Shown piece after piece: positions 1-10,597 of a DNA stretch of 64,000 bases. Each line of letters opens with the position of its first letter. Position 1 is the stretch's first letter. The stretch lies in contig NW_017265171.1 of assembly GCF_001638985.1 (NCBI RefSeq), forward strand, positions 292,186 through 356,185, written 5' to 3'. Under the pieces are notes generated by a model that saw only the letters and a list, made by a program, of their open reading frames with translations, was not told where the DNA came from and did not search any database. The position numbers and the translations under genes are program-made. This stretch comes from Phycomyces blakesleeanus NRRL 1555(-) (lineage: Eukaryota > Mucoromycota > Mucoromycetes > Mucorales > Phycomycetaceae).

Positions 1-2540
1 TATACTCATTATTTTAATCTAGTTCTAGTCTCCGACCATCCAGGTCGAGCTTCAAGGTGCTGATCTCCCGTTATATGGTTATAGATATAACAAAAATCGA
101 TGAGCAATCACACTCGGCTTTATTTATTTCTAGTGTTGAATCCACCAAGATCATGCTTCACGGATCCGGATTCAGTCCGTGGCTATAGGTATACAAAAAC
201 TCGATGAGCAATTACTCATTGGATTTTATATATTTCTAGTGTCTACTCATCCACGGCAATTATCGGGATCCGATTTTCATGAATTGTTATAGCTAACCAA
301 GTTTCCTTTAAACCTTTACTTAAAACAAACTGTACTCTTTATTTATACTTTCTTTTGATGGCAAAGAACGATGATCAAATATACATCCATTATGGAGGGT
401 ATACAAGTCGTTCTTGGCCATTACTAGCCTAGAAGTATATATGACTATTGTTTTTACTCTCCAGGCCAAACAGCAAGGATCAAAACTCAAATTTGGGCTA
501 CAGATAAACAAGTCTTCTTGAGCTTTTACTTACTGTCATTTATATATTTCTAGTGTTTTTTTTTCCTTAAAGTTCAAATATCAAAGATCTGATTTCAAAT
601 CAAGGTTACGGGTACACACTTTTCTCTCTGTCTTTACATGCTTTCTTTTGTATTGGCCTAGTGTGTTTACGATCCGGCTACACAATGAAAAATTTGTTTT
701 CCTTCCAGTGCGACAGGTATATACATCTAGTTCAGCCTTTAGTTACTGTTGGCTTTATTTCTATACTGGCTTCACAGTCCAAGCCAGCCATCATGGATCC
801 TATATCCGTCCAGCGTTACAGGTATACACTTCTCTTTGGGATTTTACTTACTGTCGGTTTTAATTTTCTACTGCCCTTAAAGTCAAGGCCAACGACCAAT
901 CATCTGGTATCCGCCGAGAATTCCAGATATAAAAATGTTATTGGTCCGTTACTTATAATTGTTTTTGTTTCTCTAGTGTCCTTGCAGTCAAGGGTAACGA
1001 GCAAGAACCCGGTCTCCATATTGGGATATAGTGTTACACATATCTTTGATTTTTGACTTGCTGCAAACTGTATTTTTTCTCGTGACTTTACAGTCAAATT
1101 CAACACTCAAGGACCCGGTTTCCATCAAGTTTTACAGGTATACAAATCTGACAAGTGCTTTTCTTTAATGTGTCTTTTTTTTTTGTCAAGTGCCTTTACT
1201 GTCTATGCCAATGATTCCGAATCCGAGCCCTATCCAGAGTGACAGGTATACAAATATGTTTGCGTCTTTACTAACTTTTAGTTTTATATGTCTAGTGCCT
1301 ATACGGTTTAGGCCGAAGAACTAGGACTTGATATTCATCCAGACTTGCAGATATATATTTTTCGTTGGGCCGTTGATTATTGGCTTTTTTTATCCGTCTA
1401 TTGTTTTTACTGTCAAGGGCAACCATCAAGGATTCGATCTCCATCCAGTATGACAGGTATACACTTTTCTTTGGGTTTCTACTTATCGCTTGTTTTTTTT
1501 TGTCTAGTGTTTTCACCGCCCAGGTCGAAGAACAAGGATTTCTTCTTCATCCACGGTTACAGGTATACAATTCTCTTTTAGCCTTTGCATAACGCTTGTT
1601 TGATTTTTCTAATTTCATTAATGTCTATGCTAAATAATAAGCATCTACTCTCCATCTAAGGCCATAGGTTTAAAAAATATTTTTAAGTATTATTTTACTA
1701 TTTATTAATTAATTAATTATTATTTTTTAATTTTACACAGCCAAGGCCAATCGATCCAGGTTTACTGTCCTCTAGGGTAACAAGTATATGTACATACCTG
1801 ATCGTTTACTTACTGCTTGTTGTTTCGAGTAATTTTTATTTAGTCAAACTGAATTACCAAAGTTTTACTATCTACCTAGTGCCCGAGGTATACAGGTCTC
1901 ATTTAGTACTCACGTATCACTTATTATTCTGTCTAGCTTTTTTATAGTTTAAGCCAGCAATCGGGTTTTTAATCTCCATTAAGGATTAAAGGTATACATG
2001 ACTATGTGAACCTTTACTTACTAGCTATTATATTTTCTAGTCTTTTTACAGGAAAGGCCCACAATTAATATGAGTTGTTTATCCGGGGGGGACAGGTATA
2101 CAAATCTGCCAAAAAATCTACTTACTATATATTTGCATAATGTTTTTACAGCCGAAGCCAACGATCAAAGCTTTGATATTCTTTTGGGCTCACAGGTATA
2201 AAAGTCTCTTTGACTTTCTAGGTACTATCAGTTGTTTTGTTCTAACCCTTTCTTCTCCGTAGCAAGCGTTCAATGCTCAGCTCTACATCAAAGGTCGCAG
2301 GTATACAAGAATCTTTAAGCAATTTACTAAAAAATTAGATTTTCCTAGCGTTTACATAGTCAAGGCGAAATGATCATGTTCTTTCTATCCATTCAAGGTT
2401 CTAGGTACACACGCACATTTTAGCATTTATTCTTCACTGGTTGAATCTTTTTAATCTTTGACAGTCCATGCCGAGAATCAAGGTTGCACTTCAAAAAATA
2501 GGGTTAAGGTATACATGCCTTTTTAAGCATTTACTTACTA
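1..2540 (+). repeat. 105-bp satellite array, left block
   Basis: About 24 diverged head-to-tail units follow one another every 103-108 bases. The recurring landmark GGTATAC or a variant sits near 717, 821, 926, 1137, 1245, 1456, 1562, 1990, 2096, 2196, 2300 and 2507. Each unit reads roughly GGTATACAAG, then a TTTACTTACT block, a T-rich TCTAGTG stretch ending TTTTACAG, then TCAAGGCCAACGATCAAGG and CCATCCAGGGTTACA. Because 105 is divisible by three, some frames stay open by chance, with 35-residue periodicity. Units differ from one another a great deal, so the array is old. It continues at 13280 in the same orientation, and the gap is the mariner-like insertion. Confidence 0.85.
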
Positions 2541-2946
2541 CTGGTTTTATCCATTCAATTGGCGCCCATTTCCATCTAATTAGCATCCGTTTCCATCTAA
2601 TTAGAACCCATTGACATCTGATTGGCTTCCATAGAAATTGAATTTGCGTCCATTGCCAACTGAATTTGCTCCCATTGCCATCTGAATTTGCTCCCCCCCT
2701 TTTACTATTGGTGGAAGGGTACATGGCACTCAATTTTTTTATCCTTACGCCTTACAATTTTTTTTATATAACCGTAGTATTTTTTTTTGTAAACGTTGTA
2801 TTTTTTTTATATAACCGTAGTATTTTTTTTTGTAAACGTCGTACTTTTTTTTTGTAAACGTCGTATTTTTTTTTGTAAACGTCGAATTTTTTTTATATAA
2901 CCGTAGTATTTTTTTTTGTAAACGTCGTATTTTTTTGGCATAAAAC
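2541..2946 (+). repeat. Left terminal inverted repeat of the mariner-like element
   Basis: About 400 bases match the complement of 12835-13274 almost perfectly. The outer ~160 bases contain short internal repeats (CCATCTAATTAG, CCATCTGAATTTGCTCC and variants). The inner part is a tandem series of about 20-bp units, alternately GTAAACGTCGTA plus a T-run and ATATAACCGTAGTA plus a T-run. Such clustered motifs would suit multiple transposase or HTH-protein binding sites, but that role is inferred. Short open frames on the minus strand here are only the translated repeat. Confidence 0.88.
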
Positions 2947-3189
2947 ATGGATATTTTTATTAGGCATAATTAGTTGATAGAGAAATAGAACACATAATAA
3001 GAAGTAAGATATAATGAAATACAAAGTAATAAAAAAAGAAAAGCATAAAGCAGTAAAATAAATAAAAAAAGAGGGACATAAAGTGGTAAAAAAAAATAAG
3101 AAAAAGAGGGACATAAAGTAGTAAAAAATAAAAATAAAATAAAAAAAGACATAGAGTGTAAAGAGCTTAAATAGACATAAAAGACATAC

Positions 3190-4722
3190 TTAAAGCTTTC
3201 GCTCTCTGTTCAAACAGCGAGGAAAGAATGAAATGGCATGGTTAATCCAACCCAAACAGTCCGAAAGGGTGACAGTCTTAGCTGATTCTGTAATCCTTAA
3301 GATGAGCCCGTCTGACTCTGTAATCTCTTCTCTGCGGACACCAAACTTGATCTTGGACCACATTTCCTCAATTGGATTCAGGAAAGGTGAATACACAGGA
3401 AGATATGCACACTTGTACCCACGGGAAGAAATAAAGTCTTTCACCTCATCGGCCTTATAGATAGGAGCGTTATCCATGATGAGATAACGTCCTTGCATAC
3501 CCTGGCTGTCCAGAACGTCCATTGTATGACTAAGAAAGTCGAGGTAGTGCTGGGTTCTGGTGCCAATTCGACCGTTCACCTCAACGTTGGTGTAGATGTC
3601 CAACTTTCTCTTCTTCTTGGTTGCGACTGCAGTGGGTTTCTTCAACGAGAGGCTGACGATCCCTCTCTCGCACATTGCACCAAGGATGGTGATGGACACA
3701 CCTCTCTGCGTCGGGACAGTTGTCTTTGCTGGGGTGCCACTGACGGAACGGCCAAAAGTTCTCTTGATGTGCATGTTGAAGCCTGCTTCATCGATGAACA
3801 CACAGTTTGACAGATAGTTGAAATCCGCAAGTTGTTGCCACTCCAAAATGCGGTCTCATCTCATCTCAATTGTGTTGGCGTCGTCTCTCTTCTCAGGCAG
3901 CTTCTCCAACTTCTTCATCGTCAGGGCACACTTCTTCACCAAGTGCTTCTGGATTGCTGATTTGGTAATCTGCAGCCCAGAGAACTCTTCCATGACAGCT
4001 ATCCTTGCTTGTTCCAAGGTAGCATCTGGTTTATTTTCGAAAAACTTCAAAAAAAAAGCAGAGTGCGCCTGGAACAACTTTTGGTTGCCATGTTTTCGTT
4101 CTTTAGGCGCAGAAACCTCCTCAACCTCCATCGTCTCCAGCCCATTGGACTCATCAGTCTCCACTGTGGCAGCATCAAAATCGGCCTGGATCTTCTCTCT
4201 GGCCAGCCTGACATAGTTCTGGGCAGTCCGGACATTGATCCCCGTTTCCCTGGCAGCGGCAGCAGCAGTCTGGTTTTCCGAGAAAACCAAGGAGAAGAGC
4301 TTGTTCACCTGGTTTTGGTTGTACTTTCGGTACGAACCTCGACCTATGCTTTCTGCAGTGGGAACAGAATCAGGATCGACCTTCTCCGGCAGATTCGTCT
4401 TCGGCTTCTGTGCAACAATTGTCTTGGTTGTGGCCTCGTTGACTTCGGTTGGCAGGAAACTTTTGAGACTGAGGAGGTTTGTGACTGCTGGGTTTCCGGC
4501 CGAGGTACGGGTCCATTCCATATCGGCATGGTTGACAAAGACATCTGTCACAGATCGGAGTACAACTTCTCCATGCATTTCGTCGACAATCTCTTGGTTG
4601 AAATCGCACAAGGGGTCGAAAGCAATTCCAGAAAACTGGGTTTGGTCTGCAGAACCGCTGTGACTGACCATTTCACAGTGCTTGTCCATAACAAATTCGA
4701 GGGAGTTGTTGGAAGTAGGCAT
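3190..4722 (-). pseudogene. Tc1/mariner-like DD34E transposase, one in-frame stop
   Basis: Reading leftwards from the ATG at 4722, the first 288 codons give a long N-terminal region and then a helix-turn-helix segment at about residues 130-175. The frame is cut by TGA at 3858-3856 and continues without a shift for another ~220 codons to 3190. The second part holds the catalytic triad: Asp in NCVFIDEAGF, Asp in LIMDNAPIY, and Glu in SPFLNPIEEMWSKIK, with 34 residues between the second Asp and the Glu (DD34E). Total length would be about 510 residues, suitable for fungal mariner-like enzymes with an N-terminal DNA-binding region. The single TGA may come from CGA by a C-to-T change. Alternatives are a small unseen intron or readthrough. 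As written, the enzyme is probably not made full length. Confidence 0.85.
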
Positions 4723-4969
4723 TTTTTTTTGAAAATAAAAAGGGTGTTAAAATTGAGGAAGAAAGATAACTGAGAAACTTTTATTAAGACACTGGGGTAT
4801 ATATACCAAAAAAAAATATATTTTAATAACTTAAACGTTTCTACCAAGGTATAGTCTTGTCCTGTTGTCTTAATATATTTGGATAAAGAACGTGTTGAAG
4901 AATAATGAATGTTTACATATTAAGCTTCTTCACACTTTTAAGAACATTTATTTTATTAGCCGATTTACA

Positions 4970-5135
4970 GTGCTACCAGAGCCTTTATGGTGTCCTGTCC
5001 TCTGTCTCGAAGGAAGGGGTGGGATTTCTCCTCATGGGTTTGCCCAACCAAAAATAAAAATAAAAAATAAAATAAAAAATAAAATAAAAAAATAAAAAAA
5101 AATAAAAAAAAAAAAAAATAAAAAAAAAGAAAGTT
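4970..5135 (+). repeat. A-rich (AAAAT)n tract after a short GC-richer stub
   Basis: A GC-richer stretch (about 4975-5048, ending GGGTTTGCCCAACC) runs directly into a (AAAAT)n/(A)n tract at 5050-5130. This looks like the 3' tail of a truncated retroposon (LINE or SINE). I see no coding sequence and no clear target duplication, so the assignment is tentative. Confidence 0.35.
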
Positions 5136-5159
5136 TTTTTTTGTATAGAGCCAAGGAAA

Positions 5160-5400
5160 AGCTCGAAATTCAGTTATTGAGATTTTCAGTTTTTCAGAAA
5201 TTTCTGCGGTTAGATACCATTTTATTTTCAGTTATTAAGATTTTCAGTTTTTCAGTTATTGAGACTTTCATTTTTTCAGTTATTGAGACTTTCAGTTTTT
5301 CAGTTTTTCAGTTTTTCAGAAATTTCTTGCAGTAAGATATCATTTTATTTTCAGTTATTGAGACTTTCAGTTTTTCAGAAATTATTTGCGAAAAAATGGT
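5160..5400 (+). repeat. TTTCAGTTATTGAGAC short tandem repeat
   Basis: Imperfect repeats of CAGTTATTGAGACTTTCAG and CAGTTTTT occupy the space between the transposase gene and the LINE insertion point. A longer unit, ending in AAATTTCTGCGGTTAGATACCA or AAATTTCTTGCAGTAAGATATCA, appears twice. No gene is visible. Confidence 0.6.
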
Positions 5401-5442
5401 TATGTATATTATAAAAATTTATGAATAAAAATGCTAGTTAAC

Positions 5443-6801
5443 ATGGCTCTTCCCGCTAAAGTACCGGACCCACCTATTGGGTCCACCACAACACTAGGTC
5501 AAGCCAATATAACCACTCCACAACCCTCTACTACTACCTCTACCACAACCAACACTAGGTCATATCTCGATGTCGCCACAGCCACTCCCGCCCCCGGTCA
5601 AGTACCAGTCGTTCTTTTCTCTAACTTGCCGACATCTACGGATCGCGTCTGGCGCGAAAGTACATCTCGTCATTCGGTATTCTTCACCCCACCAACTGAT
5701 TCCACCCTTACCTCTGAATTCTGGACTGCTCTCAGAGCAAGCGTTCCTACGGCATGCACCTTGGGAATATCATTCGCTCATCGTCAACCGCTCATCCACG
5801 AATTGCACCTGACCAATTCTACCATCTGCACCGAACTCTGTTCCAAAGGCTTCCTGGTTGGAGGCCAAACGTACTTCCCCTCTATGGGTATTGCCCCAGG
5901 CACAAAAATCTTGCGTATCTCCCTCTCCCAGCTTCCATACCTTCCTTCCCCTCTGCTTGAAGAGGCTATCAAAACAGCCTTGGCCGCATATGGCACCGTC
6001 CGCGAAGTCGGTTTGCATCTTCGTGCCAATTTTTTTGATGGCACTGGTTTTGCTTACCTTGAACGACCACCCAACCCCGATGCCACCCTTGCCAAACTCT
6101 CATACAAGATCCCGTATGATGGCGACTTGTACTTCTTAGGTACCTGGAAACAGATGGGTATTCACTGTAATTATTGTAAAGTTATGGGCCATGCTATCGA
6201 AAACTGTCCAGACCGCCCCAAAGATTCCCGACGCTGCTTCACTTGTGACCAGACTGGTCACTTGCAACATGCCTGCCCCAGAGCACCCCCCACGGACGCC
6301 AGCTCTTCCAAGAGACCCCGCAAGGTTCCCACGACACATGACTCCCCTGATCGCTCACGCAAGACTACTCCCGGTGCGTCTCACAGACCTCCGGCCAAGA
6401 AATCGATTCCCCCTCGCGGTACACCTACGATGGCTGAGGGATCCCAGGCTACTACCACCACCTCCCGCACGAATTCCTCGACACCGCGACGACCCTCTGT
6501 CCCCGCTGTTCCTACTTCCCCCCGCCAGTCTGCCAACAGGTTTGCTGCACTTGACGGACTAACTGACAACAGCCGCACAGGCGCACTCTTCGACCCCACT
6601 CTGCCTCTTCCTCAGACACACAACACCCAGTATGATCCCGTCTTTCACCCCCTCCACAACGCTTTTCTTCCCTCCAACTACACTTCCGGCTCCACTAAAG
6701 ACGAAGAAGAATTTCACCCCAGCGCTTTTGACGGCGACGACGACCAAGACTCCCAGAATATCCTAACTGATGACGAGATGGCAGACGGCGATCATTCTTA
6801 A
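5443..6801 (+). CDS. LINE ORF1, gag-like RNA-binding protein
   Basis: I start at the ATG at 5443 (MALPAKVPD...) because an in-frame ATG at 5431 lies in the duplicated target DNA and cannot belong to the element. The product is 452 residues. The N-terminus is Thr/Pro-rich and the middle has an RRM-like alpha/beta segment (FFDGTGFAYLE). Two CCHC zinc knuckles follow at about residues 241-254 (CNYCKVMGHAIENC) and 264-277 (CFTCDQTGHLQHAC). A disordered basic Ser/Thr/Pro-rich region and an acidic tail (DGDDDQDSQN) complete it. In LINEs of this type ORF1 binds the element RNA and forms the RNP. The stop codon lies four bases before the probable ORF2 ATG, suggesting termination-reinitiation. Confidence 0.88.
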   Translation: MALPAKVPDPPIGSTTTLGQANITTPQPSTTTSTTTNTRSYLDVATATPAPGQVPVVLFSNLPTSTDRVWRESTSRHSVFFTPPTDSTLTSEFWTALRASVPTACTLGISFAHRQPLIHELHLTNSTICTELCSKGFLVGGQTYFPSMGIAPGTKILRISLSQLPYLPSPLLEEAIKTALAAYGTVREVGLHLRANFFDGTGFAYLERPPNPDATLAKLSYKIPYDGDLYFLGTWKQMGIHCNYCKVMGHAIENCPDRPKDSRRCFTCDQTGHLQHACPRAPPTDASSSKRPRKVPTTHDSPDRSRKTTPGASHRPPAKKSIPPRGTPTMAEGSQATTTTSRTNSSTPRRPSVPAVPTSPRQSANRFAALDGLTDNSRTGALFDPTLPLPQTHNTQYDPVFHPLHNAFLPSNYTSGSTKDEEEFHPSAFDGDDDQDSQNILTDDEMADGDHS

Positions 6802-6805
6802 ATTT

Positions 6806-9800
6806 ATGATTAATATAGCCTCCATGAACTGCCGCGGACTTGTCAAGTCCGGAAACACCAATAATCGCTCTCTCTTTATTAGATATCTTCGCTCCCTCTC
6901 TCTAGACATACTTGCCCTTCAAGAAACTCACGCCAACACAGACGCTCTTCAACAGACGTTTCATCTTCAATTTCAAGCATCCGACTCACTATGGTCTCCT
7001 CACTGTGGTTTGGTTTCCCTCTCTCCCCTCATTTCTTTTACTGATCCTCTTTTTTCTCTCTGTGGTCGTTGCATTACTGCCACCGTTGTTCACTCTTCCA
7101 ATTTGTTTGCCCCATTTCGTATTTGCGTTTTATATGTCCCTGCTTCATATCGTCCTCGATATGATTTTCTCACCTCTCTCCTATCCTCCCCACATCTTCT
7201 CCCTTCCCTTCCTTCTCGCTTTCTTATGCTAGGAGATTTTAATTATTCCTCATATGCAAATGCCTCTCGTGCTGGCCTCGCGCCACGTCTATGGCTGCAT
7301 TTTGTCGCTAACCACTTTGTAGACTGTGTCACTTTGTCTGACGCTCAACCTATGCCTACCTTTCATCGCGACCTTTCCTCTTCGACTATCGACTACATAT
7401 ATGCCTCCAAGGATATAGCGTCTTGTCACTCTTCGTCCACCGTCACATTTGTTCAGCCCCTGTGGACCGATCATTGCCTTGTACGTACCTGTCTTAGTTT
7501 TCCTATGCTGTCTCACATTGGTCGAGGTTTGTGGCGTGCGAACCCTCGTTTGGCGAACATCCCTTCCTTCCGCTCCTCCCTGTCCGACTGTCTTTCATCC
7601 TTCATACCACTACTCTCGCCTTCAATTTCCCCCCAATCACAGTGGGATCTGATCAAAGTCGAAGTGGCTCGTTTCACACGTTCATATTCACGCACAACCC
7701 GCCCATCACTTGCCACTTTGGAGGTAAAGCTTCAGAGTAAACGTGACCATTTGATACATAGATTTCGACATCAGCCTGCTCAGAACTTCCAGCTGCCCAT
7801 CGTCGAGCGTCAACTTCAGCAAGTTCAACAGGAACGCACCGAGATACTAGCACTCCGCGCCGGAAAACACTGGAGAGAACAAGGCGAAACTTCCGCTGGG
7901 TTTTTGAAACGCACAGTTGCTTTTCGCCAAGCTCGAACCACAATAACCAGCCTCCGCCACCCCTTCACCGACACCTTATGCACTGATCCCGATGATCTTA
8001 CGGAAGCTGCTGCTGCATTTTATGAAGATCTTTACACACCCGACCCTCCTGCTCAGACAGCTATCGACGACCTCCTCCTTCACTTGCCACCAGACCTCTT
8101 TCTTTCCGAAACTACCTCCACGACCCTCCTTAAACCCTTCACCTTGGATGACATCCGAGACGGCGCCACTCGCACTCCTAATGCCAGTAGCCCTGGGCCG
8201 GATGGCCTGCCTTATGAGATTCTGCGATTAATTATGGATCATCCGATGTGTGCTGTCTTACTTGTTCGAATATTTAACGATGGGCTTGCCCTCGGCGTGT
8301 TCCCTTCGTCCTGGCAATCAACCTGCGTCTCTCTTCTTCCCAAGAAAGGTGACCTCACCTCCCTCCGCAACTGGCGCCCGATCGCTCTCATCAATACCGA
8401 TGCCAAAGTGTTCACTCGCCTCATCAATCGTCGCATGGTGCCTGCTGCTTCCTCCCTTGTTACGCCCTTCCAGACCGGGTTTGTCCAAGGACGCTTCATT
8501 GCTGACAATGGCATGCTGACCAAGTTGGTTATGGCACAGGCTAGACAGGACGGTTCATCTGGTATAGGCCTTCTTTTGGATCAGGAGAAAGCTTACGACA
8601 GAGTCCATCCCGACTACCTTCGCCAGGTCTTGCAGCATTTCAACTTTCCCCCTTCCCTCGTTACCTGTATATCTCAACTTTTCTTCTCTACACAGATTCG
8701 AATCAATGTCAATGGACACCTATCCCGATCATTCCTTCAGGCTCGTGGACTCCGGCAGGGTGATCCTCTTTCTCCTGTACTCTTTAACCTTGCATTCGAA
8801 CCTTTGTTGCGTCGTGTGATTCATGATCCTTCCTTTGCCGGATTTTCTCCATCACCACGCACTGCTATTCCACCACCTCCGCCCATCAAGCTCTTGGCCT
8901 ATGCCGACGATCTGCTAGTCTTTCTGCCTGATGCCGCCCACTTGTCCCGTCTTCATCATCATCTTCTCACATACTCTCATGCCTCCAATGCTCGCATCAA
9001 TCTCCATAAAACTGAAGCTTTCTCCCTGTCCGGTCTTCCACTGCCAGAATGGCGCCCCGTCCTACAACAATTCGACATCACCGCCTGGTCTGACAGATCT
9101 TCCTCCACTCCCCTGCGATATCTCGGCTTTCCTCTTATTCAATCCTTACCTCAGCGCAATTCTTTCTGTGACAACATTCTTTCCAAGATTGAATCTACCT
9201 GTAATATCCACCACTCTCGCTCTCTCTCTATTCGTGGCCGTGCCACAGTGCTCAACTCTCTCATCCTCTCTAAGCTCTGGCACGTCCTCAGAGTTGTCAC
9301 TGTACCTCTATCCTTTTTCCGTCGACTTCGCTCGATCATGAGTAAGTTTATACAATACCGCTCCTTTCCTCCCATTTCTCTCGGCACTTTCTGCCAGCCT
9401 ATTCGGCTCGGCGGTCTAGGGGTCCTTGATCCTCAGGTTCAACAGGCTGCTCTTCAGTTGCGCTGGCTCCGGCCTCTCGTCCGCTCTCCGCTGTCCCCCT
9501 CTGGCCTGGTCCCGCCTTGGTTCTCTTACGTCCTCCGCCTCGACTCCTCATCTGCTGATCCACTCGTTCCTTTGATATTTCCATCTCTCCGATCCTCTCA
9601 TCAGCGTGATTTCGACTCTCCTCTGGCCACCCTACTTGCTGCCATTGATCTTCTCCCTCACAACTTCTCTGACGTGGTAGTCAACCTCCCCACCTGTCTC
9701 TCTCTGCCTCTCTCCTATCTCACTACCGCACAACCAGACCACCCTCCCTTTCCATCTGCATGGCGCGATCTCCGGGTTTCCGACGCCTATGAAGTAGATC

Positions 9801-10597
9801 CTAGTTTCGGCGTGCTTGCCCAACGCCCCCTCCACCGCATACTCCGTCGTCCTATTGTCCTTCACCGGTTCTTCGAACGTCTCTACACTCGCTCTCTTGT
9901 CTTGCACCCTGTCTTGTATCGTGCCACCATTCCCCCCGCGATCTGTGCCATACAGTTTCCTTCGCTAGATATGCCTTCCGGTACAGCTGTCGATGTGCGT
10001 CCTTTCTTGACGGCTCTTGTCCCCGGCATCCCTTGGCATCGTTTGTCCACCCAGTCTTTCCGCCTACTCTGCAATTTCCACTCCAAATCCGCACGCCCCA
10101 TAAGCCCCACACTCGTCCCTCGCCAGCTTCGTCGGTTTTGGTCCTTCCCCCTGCCGCATGGGGCCCGCAACGTTTGGTTTCGTGCCCTGCACAAGAACAT
10201 TCCTTGCCGTTCTCGCCTCAATTCTAGGATCCCTACCGCTTTCCCAGACCCATCCTGTGCCCTCTGCTCTCACCCTCTGGACAATCAAACTCATTTTTTG
10301 TTCCAGTGTCCGGTCAAACTGTCCGTATGGTCGTCAATCTGGACGTTGTACTTTGCCCAGACCGCGACACCCACTGTCTTGCTTTCTGGTTTGCAATCCT
10401 TCACATTCCCTCCTTGCACCGATTCTTCTCTTTTTGCTGCCTCAATTTTTGGCTGCACGCTGCTGGCTATATGGCGCCATCATTGGCTGTTCATATTTGA
10501 TCACGTTCCTTTTGTCTCCTCCGCTGCCTTTTCCACTGCTTCCTCTCTTCTCGACCGCCTCAAGAGCGAACTTGCTCTCGACTTTCCCCCCCTTTAG
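6806..10597 (+). CDS. LINE ORF2: AP endonuclease, reverse transcriptase, zf-RVT
   Basis: The likely start is the ATG at 6806 (MINIASMNCRG), where the endonuclease domain begins. An upstream in-frame ATG at 6770 overlaps ORF1. From 6806 the product is 1263 residues. The apurinic-type endonuclease shows MNCRG, LQETHA, LGDFNYSSY, STIDYIYAS and TDHCLV. The reverse transcriptase shows LPKKGDLTSLRNWRPIAL, QTGFVQGRFI, LLLDQEKAYDRV, GLRQGDPLSP and the catalytic LLAYADDLLVF at about residue 698. A C-terminal Cys/His finger (CALCSHPLDNQTHFLFQC) lies at about 1145-1165. The frame is uninterrupted and all key motifs are present, so the enzyme could be active. It nicks target DNA and performs target-primed reverse transcription. 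Confidence 0.93.
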   Translation: MINIASMNCRGLVKSGNTNNRSLFIRYLRSLSLDILALQETHANTDALQQTFHLQFQASDSLWSPHCGLVSLSPLISFTDPLFSLCGRCITATVVHSSNLFAPFRICVLYVPASYRPRYDFLTSLLSSPHLLPSLPSRFLMLGDFNYSSYANASRAGLAPRLWLHFVANHFVDCVTLSDAQPMPTFHRDLSSSTIDYIYASKDIASCHSSSTVTFVQPLWTDHCLVRTCLSFPMLSHIGRGLWRANPRLANIPSFRSSLSDCLSSFIPLLSPSISPQSQWDLIKVEVARFTRSYSRTTRPSLATLEVKLQSKRDHLIHRFRHQPAQNFQLPIVERQLQQVQQERTEILALRAGKHWREQGETSAGFLKRTVAFRQARTTITSLRHPFTDTLCTDPDDLTEAAAAFYEDLYTPDPPAQTAIDDLLLHLPPDLFLSETTSTTLLKPFTLDDIRDGATRTPNASSPGPDGLPYEILRLIMDHPMCAVLLVRIFNDGLALGVFPSSWQSTCVSLLPKKGDLTSLRNWRPIALINTDAKVFTRLINRRMVPAASSLVTPFQTGFVQGRFIADNGMLTKLVMAQARQDGSSGIGLLLDQEKAYDRVHPDYLRQVLQHFNFPPSLVTCISQLFFSTQIRINVNGHLSRSFLQARGLRQGDPLSPVLFNLAFEPLLRRVIHDPSFAGFSPSPRTAIPPPPPIKLLAYADDLLVFLPDAAHLSRLHHHLLTYSHASNARINLHKTEAFSLSGLPLPEWRPVLQQFDITAWSDRSSSTPLRYLGFPLIQSLPQRNSFCDNILSKIESTCNIHHSRSLSIRGRATVLNSLILSKLWHVLRVVTVPLSFFRRLRSIMSKFIQYRSFPPISLGTFCQPIRLGGLGVLDPQVQQAALQLRWLRPLVRSPLSPSGLVPPWFSYVLRLDSSSADPLVPLIFPSLRSSHQRDFDSPLATLLAAIDLLPHNFSDVVVNLPTCLSLPLSYLTTAQPDHPPFPSAWRDLRVSDAYEVDPSFGVLAQRPLHRILRRPIVLHRFFERLYTRSLVLHPVLYRATIPPAICAIQFPSLDMPSGTAVDVRPFLTALVPGIPWHRLSTQSFRLLCNFHSKSARPISPTLVPRQLRRFWSFPLPHGARNVWFRALHKNIPCRSRLNSRIPTAFPDPSCALCSHPLDNQTHFLFQCPVKLSVWSSIWTLYFAQTATPTVLLSGLQSFTFPPCTDSSLFAASIFGCTLLAIWRHHWLFIFDHVPFVSSAAFSTASSLLDRLKSELALDFPPL

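Noticed and set aside
661..1056. 131-codon frame with 35-residue periodicity
   Set aside because: It is the 105-bp satellite read in one frame. Neighbouring units contain stops in the same frame, so it is not a gene.
1..2540. CRISPR-like array
   Set aside because: The whole 105-bp unit drifts; there are no constant short repeats separated by unique spacers, and the DNA is eukaryotic.
3233..4773. Long plus-strand frames overlapping the mariner-like transposase (for example 254 codons)
   Set aside because: They are antisense shadows of the transposase, whose minus-strand frame has the catalytic motifs.
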